Part shown: positions 25,991-34,810 of the stretch, piece by piece
Numbering within the stretch: position 1 is the stretch's first letter
Layout of the letters: each line of letters starts with the position of its first letter
NCBI RefSeq assembly: GCF_050389805.1
Contig: NZ_CP130945.1
Span: 3,596,001 to 3,660,000 of the forward strand
From: Bacillus_BD sp050389805
GTDB lineage: Bacteria > Bacillota > Bacilli > Bacillales > Cytobacillaceae
Reading direction: 5' to 3'
Length of the DNA stretch: 64,000 nt
The notes under the pieces: generated by a model
The model's database searches: none
Seen by the model: the letters and a program-made list of their open reading frames with translations, nothing else
What the model was told of the DNA's origin: nothing
Translations under genes and position numbers: made by a program

Positions 25991-26806
25991 TTACCCTTCT
26001 TCCACATATGTTTTTTCTACTAGATCATGTAATCTAGTTATTTCAATTAATCGCTGTTTTAAGGAAGAATTTATTTGCGGGAATAGATTTTCCATTTCGT
26101 TCACAAGTCGCCTTCTAGTTCGTTCAATATAGTCCTCACACTGCTCAACTATTTTTTGCTGTATAGAACTGATTCGGGCATTTTGATGACCTTCAGAGGT
26201 CGATCGATTCATAGCACGAAGAACGACAGATTCCCCGGTATTCTCAAATTGTTCCTTTTCTTCAATTAGCCGTTTTAACAAAAGAAAATTGGATGTCATT
26301 TTATTCCAGTTTGTAAAGTTCGATGATTGCGTGAATTCCTCAACTAAAGCGAATTCAATAATTTTCACACTCTCCATAACCTCACTTACAGTATTTTGAT
26401 TTTTACTGTAAATGTTTACCTTATGCTCATTAATCCTTTTAACACCTTGGGATAACTTTTGTATCATTTCTATGTTTTCTACTTTTGCCAAACATTTATA
26501 ATATAAACCGCTATAATAATCCCCAGCTAATATCGTGAGTTGTCTAGCTTTTAAACTTTTTTCACCATTTAAAGTGTTCGATACGTGATCATGGGTATCT
26601 AAGGCAATATTCATTAGCATGATCGCGATAATAAATGAATTTTTTTCCTTTGGGGATAGATCTAACTGATCTGCGATTGAAATAAGAATCAGTAATTTAT
26701 CTTCATCAATTTTGGGCAAGTTGATATATTTACGTAAATAAGGATGTAAAACATATCTTTCGATGACTTCTTTCATTTGTGCTAATCTTATTTCAATATC
26801 ACTCAT
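25991..26806 (-). CDS. hepS: Heptaprenyl diphosphate synthase component I (non-catalytic)
   Basis: Small-subunit partner that HepT needs for activity and chain-length control. The 271 residues are helical, lack Asp-rich catalytic motifs, and share the HepS pattern (YINLPKIDEDKL near residue 27). The sequence is divergent, as usual for this subunit; position directly before menG and hepT makes the call firm. Confidence 0.93.
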   Translation of the reverse strand: MSDIEIRLAQMKEVIERYVLHPYLRKYINLPKIDEDKLLILISIADQLDLSPKEKNSFIIAIMLMNIALDTHDHVSNTLNGEKSLKARQLTILAGDYYSGLYYKCLAKVENIEMIQKLSQGVKRINEHKVNIYSKNQNTVSEVMESVKIIEFALVEEFTQSSNFTNWNKMTSNFLLLKRLIEEKEQFENTGESVVLRAMNRSTSEGHQNARISSIQQKIVEQCEDYIERTRRRLVNEMENLFPQINSSLKQRLIEITRLHDLVEKTYVEEG

Positions 26807-26949
26807 GATATCACACCCTTATTCCCCTAATTAAAATTAATAAAAATATCCGATAATATCTCGGACAAGCAGACCCAATTATACCACAAAAGGAGGTATA
26901 TTGGGACCTATAATCTTAAAATGTCCGATTTCTATTATTTCACTAATAA

Positions 26950-27195
26950 TCAATGAGATTGTTCTTTTTTTCCTTCGCTCTCAAGGTCTCCATATTGAGT
27001 TTTGATTAACGCTGAGCCACGGATTTTAATTGCAGAAGTATGTTCCGTAAATTGAGCAATCAACACTTCACCCTTGTCCAATTTTTCAGAGTGATGAAAC
27101 TTTGTATCTGATCCTCTCGTAAGCCCAATTACGTTTACACCATCTTCTTTTGCTTTGATGATTACATACTCATTCGGAGTAGGTTTCGTTGACAT
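26950..27195 (-). CDS. mtrB: trp RNA-binding attenuation protein (TRAP)
   Basis: An 81-residue protein that forms an 11-mer ring, binds tryptophan, and wraps trp leader RNA at spaced (G/U)AG triplets to terminate transcription or block translation. The RNA-contacting residues of B. subtilis TRAP (Lys37, Lys56, Arg58) are Lys38, Lys57 and Arg59 here because of one extra N-terminal residue, and the tryptophan-binding strand LTRGSDTKFHHSEKLDKG is almost identical. The C terminus has a Lys/Glu/Gln-rich extension of about six residues. It lies 28 bp after folE. No trp biosynthetic gene is in this window. Confidence 0.97.
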   Translation of the reverse strand: MSTKPTPNEYVIIKAKEDGVNVIGLTRGSDTKFHHSEKLDKGEVLIAQFTEHTSAIKIRGSALIKTQYGDLESEGKKEQSH

Positions 27196-27223
27196 AAGAC
27201 TCGTACCCTCTTTCGTTCAATTT

Positions 27224-27793
27224 TTATGCATCTTTGATTAGTGATAATACCTCTGACCTTAATGTACTGTCTTCAGCAAATACACCTCTTGTTGAGGTTG
27301 TAAGCGTTTTAGTCCCTGGCTTATTCACACCTCTCATCGACATACACATATGCTCAGCTTCAATCAACACCATCACGCCATGGGGGTTTAGTGTTTCATA
27401 TATATTCTCCGCCAGTACAGTAGTAATACGTTCCTGTAATTGAGGTCTTCTCGCAACAGCTTCCACTGCTCTAGCAAGTTTACTTAAGCCAGTTACTCTT
27501 CCATCTTTAGGTAAATAAGCAATGTGTGCCTTTCCAAAAAAAGGTACGAGATGATGCTCGCACATAGAATAAAACGGAATATCCTTAACTAAAACTAATT
27601 CTTCATGATCTTCGCTAAAAATAGTTTCAAAGTATTCTTTTGGATCCTGACCCATTCCACTAAATACTTCTTCATACATTTTCGCTACTCTCTTTGGAGT
27701 TTCGATTAAACCCTCTCGATTCGGGTCCTCTCCGATCGCTTCTAATATTAAACGTACCGCTTCTTCAATTTGGGTACGATTGAACTCTGACAT
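27224..27793 (-). CDS. folE: GTP cyclohydrolase I
   Basis: Forms dihydroneopterin triphosphate from GTP for folate (mtrA in B. subtilis). The zinc ligands are Cys78 and His81 in CEHHLVPF and Cys150 in HMCMSMRG, with the 189-residue FolE1 length. The ribosome site AGGAGGAAATC is strong. Paired with mtrB as in B. subtilis. Confidence 0.97.
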   Translation of the reverse strand: MSEFNRTQIEEAVRLILEAIGEDPNREGLIETPKRVAKMYEEVFSGMGQDPKEYFETIFSEDHEELVLVKDIPFYSMCEHHLVPFFGKAHIAYLPKDGRVTGLSKLARAVEAVARRPQLQERITTVLAENIYETLNPHGVMVLIEAEHMCMSMRGVNKPGTKTLTTSTRGVFAEDSTLRSEVLSLIKDA

Positions 27794-28272
27794 CTGATTT
27801 CCTCCTAAAGTTCTCTATAGATGAGTTAAATATGAAAAGAAATCTCAAGAATTTAATGTATTCATTCATTAATTATTTACTATTTATAGTAGCATACTTT
27901 ATGAATAATTATTAGGTGGAAAATACGGGGATAAGGTATTCATAAAATTAAAAAATAAAATTTCCATCAGCGAGGTATTTCAACGTACAGGATGTACTAG
28001 TGCAGGCGTCGCGATAAGTTTTTTTCGGCATTAGCCCTTAGAAAAAGCAATCGGAATCCGCGTAACAGAACGCCGTTTTTTAAGCCTGCTTCATCCCCTA
28101 CTGATCGTTTGTGACCAGCTCACTGGTCATACAGACCTTGCCACGGGCTTCATTTAGTCTTCGTTCTTCATGGACTATACTGGTAGTTGATTTTTTTATC
28201 GACTTTCGCTATTCCCTCAGTATCTTTAGAGAGGAGTCTTACTGCCTGTAAAACATGTAGGGATAAGATTAA
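27794..28272. other. Long intergenic region between folE and hbs
   Basis: Some 480 bp without a supported gene. The first part is AT-rich and probably holds the folE promoter. From about 27.95 kb it contains AATTTCCATCAGCGAGG and GTACAGGATGTAC, both reminiscent of the family A/C repeats, and from 28.10 kb a clear family C block. No ORF with a ribosome site is visible on either strand. Confidence 0.6.
28095..28165 (+). repeat. Family C intergenic repeat, copy 3 (3' part)
   Basis: Reads CTACTGATCG, GTGACCAGCTCACTGGTCAT with a short hairpin (GACCAG/CTGGTC), and CAGACCTTGCCACGGGCTTC followed by ATTTAGTC. It aligns with copies 2 and 4. A separated 5' element (AATTTCCATCAGCG) lies about 150 bp upstream. 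Confidence 0.55.
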
Positions 28273-28303
28273 TAAAAAACCGCGAATGCTCGCGGTTTTT
28301 TTA
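28273..28303 (-). terminator. Intrinsic terminator after hbs
   Basis: The stem AAAACCGCGA/TCGCGGTTTT is flanked by A and T runs, so it can act in both directions; on the minus strand it ends the hbs transcript. Confidence 0.9.
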
Positions 28304-28317
28304 GCACTTTTATGTAA

Positions 28318-28590
28318 TTATTTTACTGCATCTTTAAGCGCTTTACCTGGTTTAAATGCAGGAACTTTACTTGCAGCAATTTCAATTTCTTCTCCAGTTT
28401 GAGGATTACGTCCTTTACGTGCAGCACGTTCGCGTACCTCAAAGTTTCCGAAGCCAATCAGTTGTACTTTATCTCCATCTTTTAAGGCATTTAAGATTGC
28501 ATCAAAAGTAGCGTCTACTGCTTTTGTAGCATCCTTTTTAGAAAGTTCACTTGCCTCAGCAACTGCGTTAATTAATTCTGTTTTGTTCAT
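28318..28590 (-). CDS. hbs: DNA-binding protein HU (HBsu)
   Basis: The essential nucleoid protein of Bacillus. The 90 residues include the histone-like signature GFGNFEVRERAARKGRNPQT, with Arg61-Asn-Pro63 at the tip of the DNA-intercalating beta arm. The ATG follows GGAGGAGGTGA, one of the strongest ribosome sites in the window, as expected for an abundant protein. The 310 bp upstream form a long leader or promoter region. Position between spoIVA and folE matches B. subtilis. Confidence 0.98.
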   Translation of the reverse strand: MNKTELINAVAEASELSKKDATKAVDATFDAILNALKDGDKVQLIGFGNFEVRERAARKGRNPQTGEEIEIAASKVPAFKPGKALKDAVK

Positions 28591-28873
28591 GACAGTCACC
28601 TCCTCCCGATTAGTAAAAAACCTTGGAAACACTGATTCTTATTTACATTTGTAAACAAAAATAGGAAATTCTATACATCATTACCATTTTTTTATGATAA
28701 CAAGGATTATCTTAAAACATAGAAACAATTATTTCAATATTTTTTTGAAGAAAGTCCTCTATTTTCAAGGGTTTATTCATTTCCTTACCAATTCCTTTAA
28801 AAGAGTATCATAACCAAATACGATTCGCAAGAGAATTTTAACAACAATGGTAACTTTTCTCAAAGTTTCTATA
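28591..28873. other. Regulatory region upstream of hbs
   Basis: About 280 bp of AT-rich sequence without a gene. A near-palindrome TTTACATTTGTAAA lies at 28642-28655, about 55 bp before the hbs start. B. subtilis hbs has two promoters and a long leader; I cannot assign promoter hexamers confidently here. Confidence 0.4.
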
Positions 28874-28904
28874 CAAAAAAAGAACTCTCAAAAAGAGAGT
28901 TCTT
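28874..28904 (-). terminator. Intrinsic terminator after spoIVA
   Basis: A 10-bp perfect stem (AAGAACTCTC/GAGAGTTCTT) with a 5-nt loop overlaps the spoIVA stop and continues into TTTTTTGTAT on the minus strand. Confidence 0.9.
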
Positions 28905-30381
28905 ATAAAATAATGGCAATAAGTCCACCTGAGCCTTCATTAATTATTCTTTCTAATGTTTCTTTTAATTTATATCGCGCATTTTCTGGCATTAATGAAA
29001 GTTTCGCTTGAATTCCTTCACGTACAATCGAACTTAAGCTTCTTCCAAAAATATCTGAATTCCAAATGGATAACGGATCATCTTCAAAGTCCTGCATTAA
29101 ATATCGTACAAGCTCTTCACTTTGTTTTTCAGTACCGATAATTGGAGCAAATTCACTTTCAACATCTACTTTTATCATATGAATTGATGGGGCTACCGCT
29201 TTTAAGCGTACTCCAAAACGAGAGCCTTGCCGTATAATTTCGGGTTCTTCCAAGCTCATATCAGCAAGAGCTGGTGAGGCAATTCCATATCCCGTTTGTT
29301 TTACCATTTTCAGAGCGTCAGCTACTTGATCATATTCAGTTTTTGCATGAGCAAAGTCCTGCATCAACTCAAGAAGGTGATCCTTTCCACGGATTTCCAC
29401 ACCGACAATTTCTTTTAAGATATCATCATATAAATCATCAGGTGCGAATAAATCAATTTCCGCTACTCCTTGCCCCATTTCAATTCCAGCTAAACCAGCC
29501 TGATCAATAAACTCGAACTCAGAAAATTGTTGTACGACTCTATCTACATCACGAAGCCTTTTAATATCTTTTACTGTTTCTTTTACAGCCTCTTGGTAAC
29601 TTTCACGTAACCAATGATTTTCTTTAAGTACCATTACCCAGCTAGGAAGATTTACATTGACCTCTAATACTGGGAACTCATATAAAGCTTCTCTCATCAC
29701 ACTTAGAACATCTGATTCACGCATTCCTTCAACACTCATCGCCAACACTGGGATATCGTACTTTTCTGAAAGTTCTTCTCGAAGCGCAGCTGTATTTGGG
29801 TGTTGTGGTTGAACGCTATTGATTACCATAATAAATGGTTTTCCAACTTCTTTTAATTCTTCTATGACTCTTTCTTCCGCCTCAATATAATCACTGCGAG
29901 GAATATCCCCAATTGTACCATCAGTCGTAATAACTACACCAATGGTGGAATGTTCTTGAATGACTTTTCTTGTTCCAATTTCAGCTGCTTCGTGAAATGG
30001 AATCGGTTCTTCATACCAAGGGGTTGAAATCATTCTAGGACCATTTTCATCTTCATATCCTTTTGCTCCTGGTACTGTATAACCCACACAATCAACCAAG
30101 CGAATATTCACATCCAATCCCTCAGCCACATGAATGCTTGCTGCTTGGTTTGGCACAAACTTAGGTTCTGTAGTCATAATCGTTTTTCCAGCAGCACTCT
30201 GAGGCAATTCATCTTGGGTACGCGCTCGCTCTGCTTCATTATTGATGTTTGGCAATACAACTAATTCCATGAATTTTTTTATAAAAGTTGATTTACCCGT
30301 TCGGACTGCACCTACTACACCTAGATATATATCTCCGCCAGTTCTTTCGGCTATATCTTTAAAAACATCTATCTTTTCCAA
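28903..30381 (-). CDS. spoIVA: Stage IV sporulation protein A (coat basement-layer ATPase)
   Basis: ATP-driven polymerising protein that forms the basement layer of the spore coat on the forespore surface. The Walker A motif GAVRTGKST is at residues 24-32. The protein is almost identical to B. subtilis SpoIVA along its 492 residues. I use the TTG start 7 nt after AGGAGG, giving MEKIDVFKD as in the family; longer in-frame sequence upstream is intergenic. A sigma-E-like promoter lies about 70-100 bp upstream. Confidence 0.98.
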   Translation of the reverse strand: MEKIDVFKDIAERTGGDIYLGVVGAVRTGKSTFIKKFMELVVLPNINNEAERARTQDELPQSAAGKTIMTTEPKFVPNQAASIHVAEGLDVNIRLVDCVGYTVPGAKGYEDENGPRMISTPWYEEPIPFHEAAEIGTRKVIQEHSTIGVVITTDGTIGDIPRSDYIEAEERVIEELKEVGKPFIMVINSVQPQHPNTAALREELSEKYDIPVLAMSVEGMRESDVLSVMREALYEFPVLEVNVNLPSWVMVLKENHWLRESYQEAVKETVKDIKRLRDVDRVVQQFSEFEFIDQAGLAGIEMGQGVAEIDLFAPDDLYDDILKEIVGVEIRGKDHLLELMQDFAHAKTEYDQVADALKMVKQTGYGIASPALADMSLEEPEIIRQGSRFGVRLKAVAPSIHMIKVDVESEFAPIIGTEKQSEELVRYLMQDFEDDPLSIWNSDIFGRSLSSIVREGIQAKLSLMPENARYKLKETLERIINEGSGGLIAIIL

Positions 30382-30447
30382 GTGATCGCCTCCTAAAATC
30401 CCTATAGTAGTGTATAGAAAGTACCCATCGATTGTTTTATACAATAT

Positions 30448-30479
30448 ATGTTTATGATGTTGTCCTACATCGTTATGAC
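30448..30479 (-). promoter_or_regulatory. Putative sigma-E promoter of spoIVA
   Basis: On the minus strand GTCATA is followed after 17 bp by CATAAACAT, resembling the sigma-E pattern (ATA ... CATACAnT). spoIVA is a known sigma-E gene in B. subtilis. The match is by eye and the -10 has one extra A. Confidence 0.4.
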
Positions 30480-30532
30480 AGTTTTCTATATTTTTAACCT
30501 CCTTGCAGGAAGAATCGCATGTGAGGAAGAAA

Positions 30533-30640
30533 TGCGAAAGCGCCTTGCCCACCCCTGATAAAGATAACTCTCCAACTGGCAAGCCGAAGGCGAAGACAGA
30601 GGAGTCGTTGCCTTAAGGGAGAGGCGCTGAAGCTAGACAT
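30533..30640 (+). repeat. Family A intergenic repeat, copy 2 (short form)
   Basis: Lies in the 318-bp gap between yphF and spoIVA. It begins GCGAAAGCGCCTTGCCCA and ends GAGGCGCTGAAGCTAGACA, sharing the end blocks of copies 1 and 3 but with a different, shorter middle. The GCGCC start and GGCGC end are complementary and could form a basal stem. The rest of the gap holds the spoIVA upstream region and the yphF terminator. Confidence 0.6.
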
Positions 30641-30650
30641 TTCCCTTTCA

Positions 30651-30692
30651 CATAAAAAACCCTTCTTTTACAATATATTTTGTAAAAAAAGG
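30651..30692 (-). terminator. Intrinsic terminator after yphF
   Basis: On the minus strand AACCCTTTTTTTACAA pairs, with three internal mismatches, with TTGTAAAAGAAGGGTT and is followed by TTTTATG. Confidence 0.75.
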
Positions 30693-30699
30693 GTTATGA

Positions 30700-31407
30700 C
30701 TAATTCGTTAAAAAGATTGGTTCTTTTGTTTCCGAATCAACTGTATATGGCAAAGAATAGGCAGGAACAAACGGTGAATCCTTTACTAAAATATCGCGAA
30801 TATCATCTCCAGTTTGAATTTCACCCTTTTCCTTTTGTAGGGCTAAATATAAATCACTGCTGTAATCTACATATATTTCCGCTTTATGATTAATGACAAT
30901 AGGGAGCGGTTGATTTGTAAATGGACTTACAACATACGGTTCTTCCTTGAGTCCTAGCAGTTCATAATCAATGCTGTAAATATTTTCAGCAAGCTTTTCT
31001 TTATAGGGAGGATACCCTTGGACGTTAATCCGTAAATTAATCTCACTAATTAAATCAGCTATACGCAAGTCATAAATTTTTACGGATGGATTGTTTTCAG
31101 CGTTAACAATCACATATTGATAGACTCCGCCACTTTCATAGGCATTACCTGGTGGCTCTGCCATATACTTTGGTACTAATCGTTTGAAATCAATCGGATA
31201 TTTATGGTAAATAGGAGTATCTTGATCTAATGTTTTAATCGGTAGAATTCCACCTTGATCCTGTTGAAATTGCTCTACCGCTGATTGTACCAATTGTAAT
31301 TGATCCTGATAGGGAATTGTATTTTGTGCTAAACGATCTTCAGGGTACTTACATCCTGTTAATGATAGTAAAATCATTATCAACATTATTTGTATTGATT
31401 TTTTCAA
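30700..31407 (-). CDS. yphF: YphF family lipoprotein
   Basis: A predicted lipoprotein of 235 residues. With a TTG start 9 nt after AAAGGA, the N terminus becomes a short lysine start, a hydrophobic stretch, and the lipobox LTGC with Cys19. The start codon three codons upstream overlaps the ribosome site. The mature part has no motif I recognise. Position between yphE and spoIVA matches B. subtilis yphF. Function is unknown. Confidence 0.85.
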   Translation of the reverse strand: MKKSIQIMLIMILLSLTGCKYPEDRLAQNTIPYQDQLQLVQSAVEQFQQDQGGILPIKTLDQDTPIYHKYPIDFKRLVPKYMAEPPGNAYESGGVYQYVIVNAENNPSVKIYDLRIADLISEINLRINVQGYPPYKEKLAENIYSIDYELLGLKEEPYVVSPFTNQPLPIVINHKAEIYVDYSSDLYLALQKEKGEIQTGDDIRDILVKDSPFVPAYSLPYTVDSETKEPIFLTN

Positions 31408-31437
31408 ACTAATCAATCCTTTTAATCTACTAAATTA

Positions 31438-31641
31438 CTATGAATTGGTTGGTCCACTAAAAACAACTAAAAATATAATAATTCCAGATATTAATAAAAG
31501 CAGATAAGCAAAACTAGCGGAAATGAACTTAATCAGTTTTTGTTTTATTTTGAATCTGCTCAAATAAATTAACACCATAGATATAAACAAAAAGCCCATT
31601 GATGCAAGCGATATCCACATTTTCATTAATGCTTCTGACAT
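31438..31641 (-). CDS. yphE: DUF2768 small membrane protein YphE
   Basis: A 67-residue protein with two membrane helices (about 8-26 and 42-62) joined by a basic loop (SRFKIKQKLIKF). It matches the YphE/DUF2768 family by size and position upstream of yphF. In B. subtilis these are sporulation-associated; the role is unknown. Confidence 0.82.
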   Translation of the reverse strand: MSEALMKMWISLASMGFLFISMVLIYLSRFKIKQKLIKFISASFAYLLLLISGIIIFLVVFSGPTNS

Positions 31642-31760
31642 GTTTCTTCCTCCCCTTATTTGAGAAGTATTATATCACAATCGTAAATATTTTTATAATG
31701 TTTTGATTATTTATTTTATTACTATTTTAGAGTTTGTTCATCCATTTATATACGAACAAC

Positions 31761-31806
31761 AAAAAAGGTCAGAATAATGAACGAGGTTCCGCTCTTTATT
31801 CTGACT
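31761..31806 (-). terminator. Intrinsic terminator between gpsA and yphE
   Basis: The stem GTCAGAATAA/TTATTCTGAC with an inner GAGCGGAACCTCGTTC arm ends in TTTTTT on the minus strand. It lies about 290 bp beyond the gpsA stop and would end a long gpsA 3' region. Confidence 0.85.
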
Positions 31807-31939
31807 TCCAATTGACTAAATAACCCATACACTCAGTTTAATAAACCAGTTTCCTTCGTATGCATTGTATGCACACTCTATTGAAATCGCATCCTCAAAT
31901 GCCTATAAATGAAAAGTTTTTTTACAGTTTGCTTCCTAA

Positions 31940-32045
31940 TCAAAATGGCCCATCGAATTTGCGTCCGGATATAATCCCTGATATCGAGAAATTTCCTTAA
32001 GTTCTTTCAGCCGGGGTTTGACCCCCTACCGAATTGATAAAAGCT
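31940..32045 (+). repeat. Family D intergenic repeat, copy 1
   Basis: Part of the 450-bp gap between gpsA and yphE. It carries CGAATTTGCGTCCGGA at 31955-31970 and TTCAGCCGGGGTTTGACCCC about 50 bp on; copy 2 near 38.9 kb has CGAATTTGCGCCCGGA and TTCAGCCTGGGTTTAAAACC. The rest of the gap contains only the terminator and unassigned AT-rich sequence. Confidence 0.5.
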
Positions 32046-32094
32046 CGCATTTATCTCGACACTTATATTCGTTAGAGACTTCTGATGTAGAAAG

Positions 32095-33120
32095 TTAAAT
32101 GGTTAGATCTTCCATTTCATGTGTTTTCATCCTGCTCATTAATTTGTCTACTGCAGCTTTTGGATTTCCACCATTAAATAATACTTGATAAAGAGCGTTG
32201 GTAATGGGCATTTGAACATCGTGTTTTTCAGCTAACTGCCAAGCGGCTTTCGTTGTTCTTACCCCCTCAACAACCATTCCCATATTATCTAATACTTCCT
32301 GTAATGTTTTGCCTTTACCAAGTAAATTCCCAGCTCGCCAATTTCGGGAATGCACACTTGTACAAGTGACGATTAAATCCCCGATTCCTGTTAATCCTGC
32401 AAATGTTAGAGGGTTGGCACCCATTTTCACGCCAAGACGTGATATCTCTGCTAGTCCCCTTGTCATTAACGCAGCTTTCGCATTATCTCCATAACCGAGT
32501 CCATCTGAAATTCCCGCTGCAAGGGCAATAATATTTTTTAGTGCCCCACCAATTTCGACACCAATAATGTCAGGATTGGTATAAACACGAAAATGTTGAT
32601 TGATAAAGAGATCCTGTATTTTTTCTGCTGCAGCCATAATTTTTGATGAAACAGTTACCGTTGTTGGCTGTCGCAAACTAACCTCCTCAGCATGGCTAGG
32701 TCCTGAGAGGACAACAATACTATCATATAAATCTGTAGGCATTTCCTCTTCAATCATTTCAGAAATAGTCATTAAAGTATCTGGTTCAATCCCCTTACTA
32801 ACATGGACAATCGTTAAAGGTTCTTTTTGGAATGTTCTAATTTTCCCCAACACTTCCCGAATCGCTTTTGTTGGTACAGCTAAAACGATCGTTTCTACTC
32901 CTGAGATCGCTTCTTCAAGTGAAGAATAGCCGATAATCCCATCCGATAAATGAATATTTGGCAGATACTTTTTATTTGTATGCTTTTTGTTGATCTCCTC
33001 AATCTGGTCTGGATTATGACTCCATAAACGTACATAATGCCCATTATCTGCTAAGACAATGGATAAAGCTGTTCCCCAGCTCCCAGCACCAATTACTGTA
33101 ACACTCTCCTGACTGTGCAT
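32095..33120 (-). CDS. gpsA: NAD(P)-dependent glycerol-3-phosphate dehydrogenase
   Basis: Makes sn-glycerol 3-phosphate for phospholipids from dihydroxyacetone phosphate. The nucleotide-binding GAGSWGTA is at residues 11-18 and the catalytic Lys195 lies in GGALKNIIALAAG. 341 residues, typical. It begins about 20 bp after the der stop, so der-gpsA form a unit. Confidence 0.97.
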   Translation of the reverse strand: MHSQESVTVIGAGSWGTALSIVLADNGHYVRLWSHNPDQIEEINKKHTNKKYLPNIHLSDGIIGYSSLEEAISGVETIVLAVPTKAIREVLGKIRTFQKEPLTIVHVSKGIEPDTLMTISEMIEEEMPTDLYDSIVVLSGPSHAEEVSLRQPTTVTVSSKIMAAAEKIQDLFINQHFRVYTNPDIIGVEIGGALKNIIALAAGISDGLGYGDNAKAALMTRGLAEISRLGVKMGANPLTFAGLTGIGDLIVTCTSVHSRNWRAGNLLGKGKTLQEVLDNMGMVVEGVRTTKAAWQLAEKHDVQMPITNALYQVLFNGGNPKAAVDKLMSRMKTHEMEDLTI

Positions 33121-33140
33121 TACATCACACCCTTTTTCTC

Positions 33141-34451
33141 TTACTTTCTTGCTCTTGGGAAAATTTTGATAGGAGTTCCCTCAAACCCAAATGCATCTCT
33201 AATCCTATTTTCTAAAAATCGCTCATAGGAAAAGTGAAGCAATTCAGGTTCATTCACAAAAACAACAAATGTTGGTGGTTTCACAGAAACTTGCGTTGTG
33301 TAATAAATTTTTAATCGTCTTCCTTTATCCGTTGGCGTCGGGTTCATGGCCACTGCATCCATAATGACATCATTTAAAATACTTGTATCTACGCGGCGCG
33401 CGTGGTTTTCACTCGCCGTATTAATCATTGGCATTAAAGTATGGATTCTTTTTTTCGTTTTTGCCGATAGAAAAACAATCGGTGCATAATCAAGAAATTG
33501 GAAGTTATCACGTATATTCTCTTCAAATTCCTTCATCGTCTTTTCATCTTTTTCTACAGCATCCCATTTATTAACCACAATCACTATAGCTCGTCCTGCT
33601 TCATGAGCATAGCCTGCAATTTTTTTATCTTGCTCAATGATTCCCTCTTCTCCATTAATAACGACTAACACCACATCTGAGCGTTCGATAGCCCGAAGAG
33701 CTCTTAAAACACTGTATTTCTCCGTCGTTTCGTACACTTTTCCTCTTTTTCGCATCCCTGCCGTATCAATGATAACGTATTCTTGTCCATTGTAGGTTAA
33801 GCTCGAATCGATCGCATCACGAGTTGTACCTGATATATCACTAACGATGACACGTTCCTCACCTAAAATAGCATTGACTAATGAAGATTTCCCCACATTA
33901 GGACGACCAATTAAAGAAAAACAGATAACATCATCATCATAATCCTTTGTGTCCCTTTTTGGAAAATGTTTCGCTGCTTCATCAAGTAAATCTCCTAACC
34001 CTAATCCATGGGAGCCAGAAATCGGGAAGGGTTCACCAAATCCCAATGCGTAGAAATCATATATTTGATCGCGCATTTCTGGGTTGTCAATTTTATTAAC
34101 TGCTAACACAACAGGTTTTTTCGCTTTAAATAAAATTTTTGCGACTTCCTCATCTGCTGCAGTTACACCTTCTCGACCATTGGTTAGAAAAATAATCACA
34201 TCTGCTTCATCAATGGCGATTTCTGCTTGTTGCCGAATTTGTTCTAGAAACGGCTCATCGCCTATATCAATACCACCTGTATCGATAATATTAAAATCAT
34301 GGTTCAACCATTCTGCAGAACTATAAATACGATCCCTTGTCACCCCTGGAATGTCTTCTACAATTGAGATTCTTTCTCCAACAATTCGATTAAAGATCGT
34401 TGATTTTCCAACATTAGGCCGACCCACAATGGCAATTACTGGTTTTGCCAT
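33141..34451 (-). CDS. der: Ribosome-assembly GTPase Der (EngA)
   Basis: Essential tandem GTPase for 50S assembly. Two G domains are visible, with GRPNVGKS at 10-17 and again at 182-189, NKID at 119-122 and NKWD in the second, and a C-terminal KH-like domain. I use the ATG 6 nt after GAGGGTG (436 residues). It is separated from the upstream YIEGIA operon by a terminator. Confidence 0.97.
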   Translation of the reverse strand: MAKPVIAIVGRPNVGKSTIFNRIVGERISIVEDIPGVTRDRIYSSAEWLNHDFNIIDTGGIDIGDEPFLEQIRQQAEIAIDEADVIIFLTNGREGVTAADEEVAKILFKAKKPVVLAVNKIDNPEMRDQIYDFYALGFGEPFPISGSHGLGLGDLLDEAAKHFPKRDTKDYDDDVICFSLIGRPNVGKSSLVNAILGEERVIVSDISGTTRDAIDSSLTYNGQEYVIIDTAGMRKRGKVYETTEKYSVLRALRAIERSDVVLVVINGEEGIIEQDKKIAGYAHEAGRAIVIVVNKWDAVEKDEKTMKEFEENIRDNFQFLDYAPIVFLSAKTKKRIHTLMPMINTASENHARRVDTSILNDVIMDAVAMNPTPTDKGRRLKIYYTTQVSVKPPTFVVFVNEPELLHFSYERFLENRIRDAFGFEGTPIKIFPRARK

Positions 34452-34560
34452 TATCATCACCCTCCTTATATATTACAAGCTGTTTGTTATGTATTCTTTT
34501 CCTTTATTCTCAAATAAAATCTACCATATTAGATTGTTAAATGCGACTTTTACAAAGATA

Positions 34561-34591
34561 AGAAAACCCTTCTATACTTTAGAAGGGCTTA
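34561..34591 (-). terminator. Intrinsic terminator after the YIEGIA operon
   Basis: On the minus strand GCCCTTCT pairs with AGAAGGGT, followed by TTTTCTT, 34 bp after the stop of the 61-residue gene. Confidence 0.8.
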
Positions 34592-34624
34592 ACTGTATTA
34601 GTTTATCAAAAGGTTGACATAATA

Positions 34625-34810
34625 TCAATGTTTTACAATGATATAGACTTCATCAGTAATGGCATGAGCAATTCCATCTAATATCGCTTCTAAATTTGTA
34701 GCAAATAAATCCATTTGTTCTTTATTATCACAGACAAACACTGTCGTCCCACTCGGAACACGATTTGGATTTGTCGTTATAGCAGCTAAAATAAATTTAC
34801 CTAGATTCAT
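34625..34810 (-). CDS. Capping complex subunit for YIEGIA (61 residues)
   Basis: A small soluble protein matching the family annotated as capping complex subunit for YIEGIA. Conserved features are an N-terminal ILAAITTNPNRVPSG and a C-terminal acidic/hydrophobic part. No membrane segment is visible. Its start overlaps the YIEGIA-gene stop as ATGA, so the two are made together, and probably form a complex. The biochemical role is unknown; the family is found in spore formers. Confidence 0.75.
   Translation of the reverse strand: MNLGKFILAAITTNPNRVPSGTTVFVCDNKEQMDLFATNLEAILDGIAHAITDEVYIIVKH

Noticed and set aside
26807..26949. TRAP-binding (G/U)AG leader near mtrB
   Set aside because: No run of regularly spaced GAG/UAG triplets is visible upstream of hepS or in the mtrB-hepS gap.
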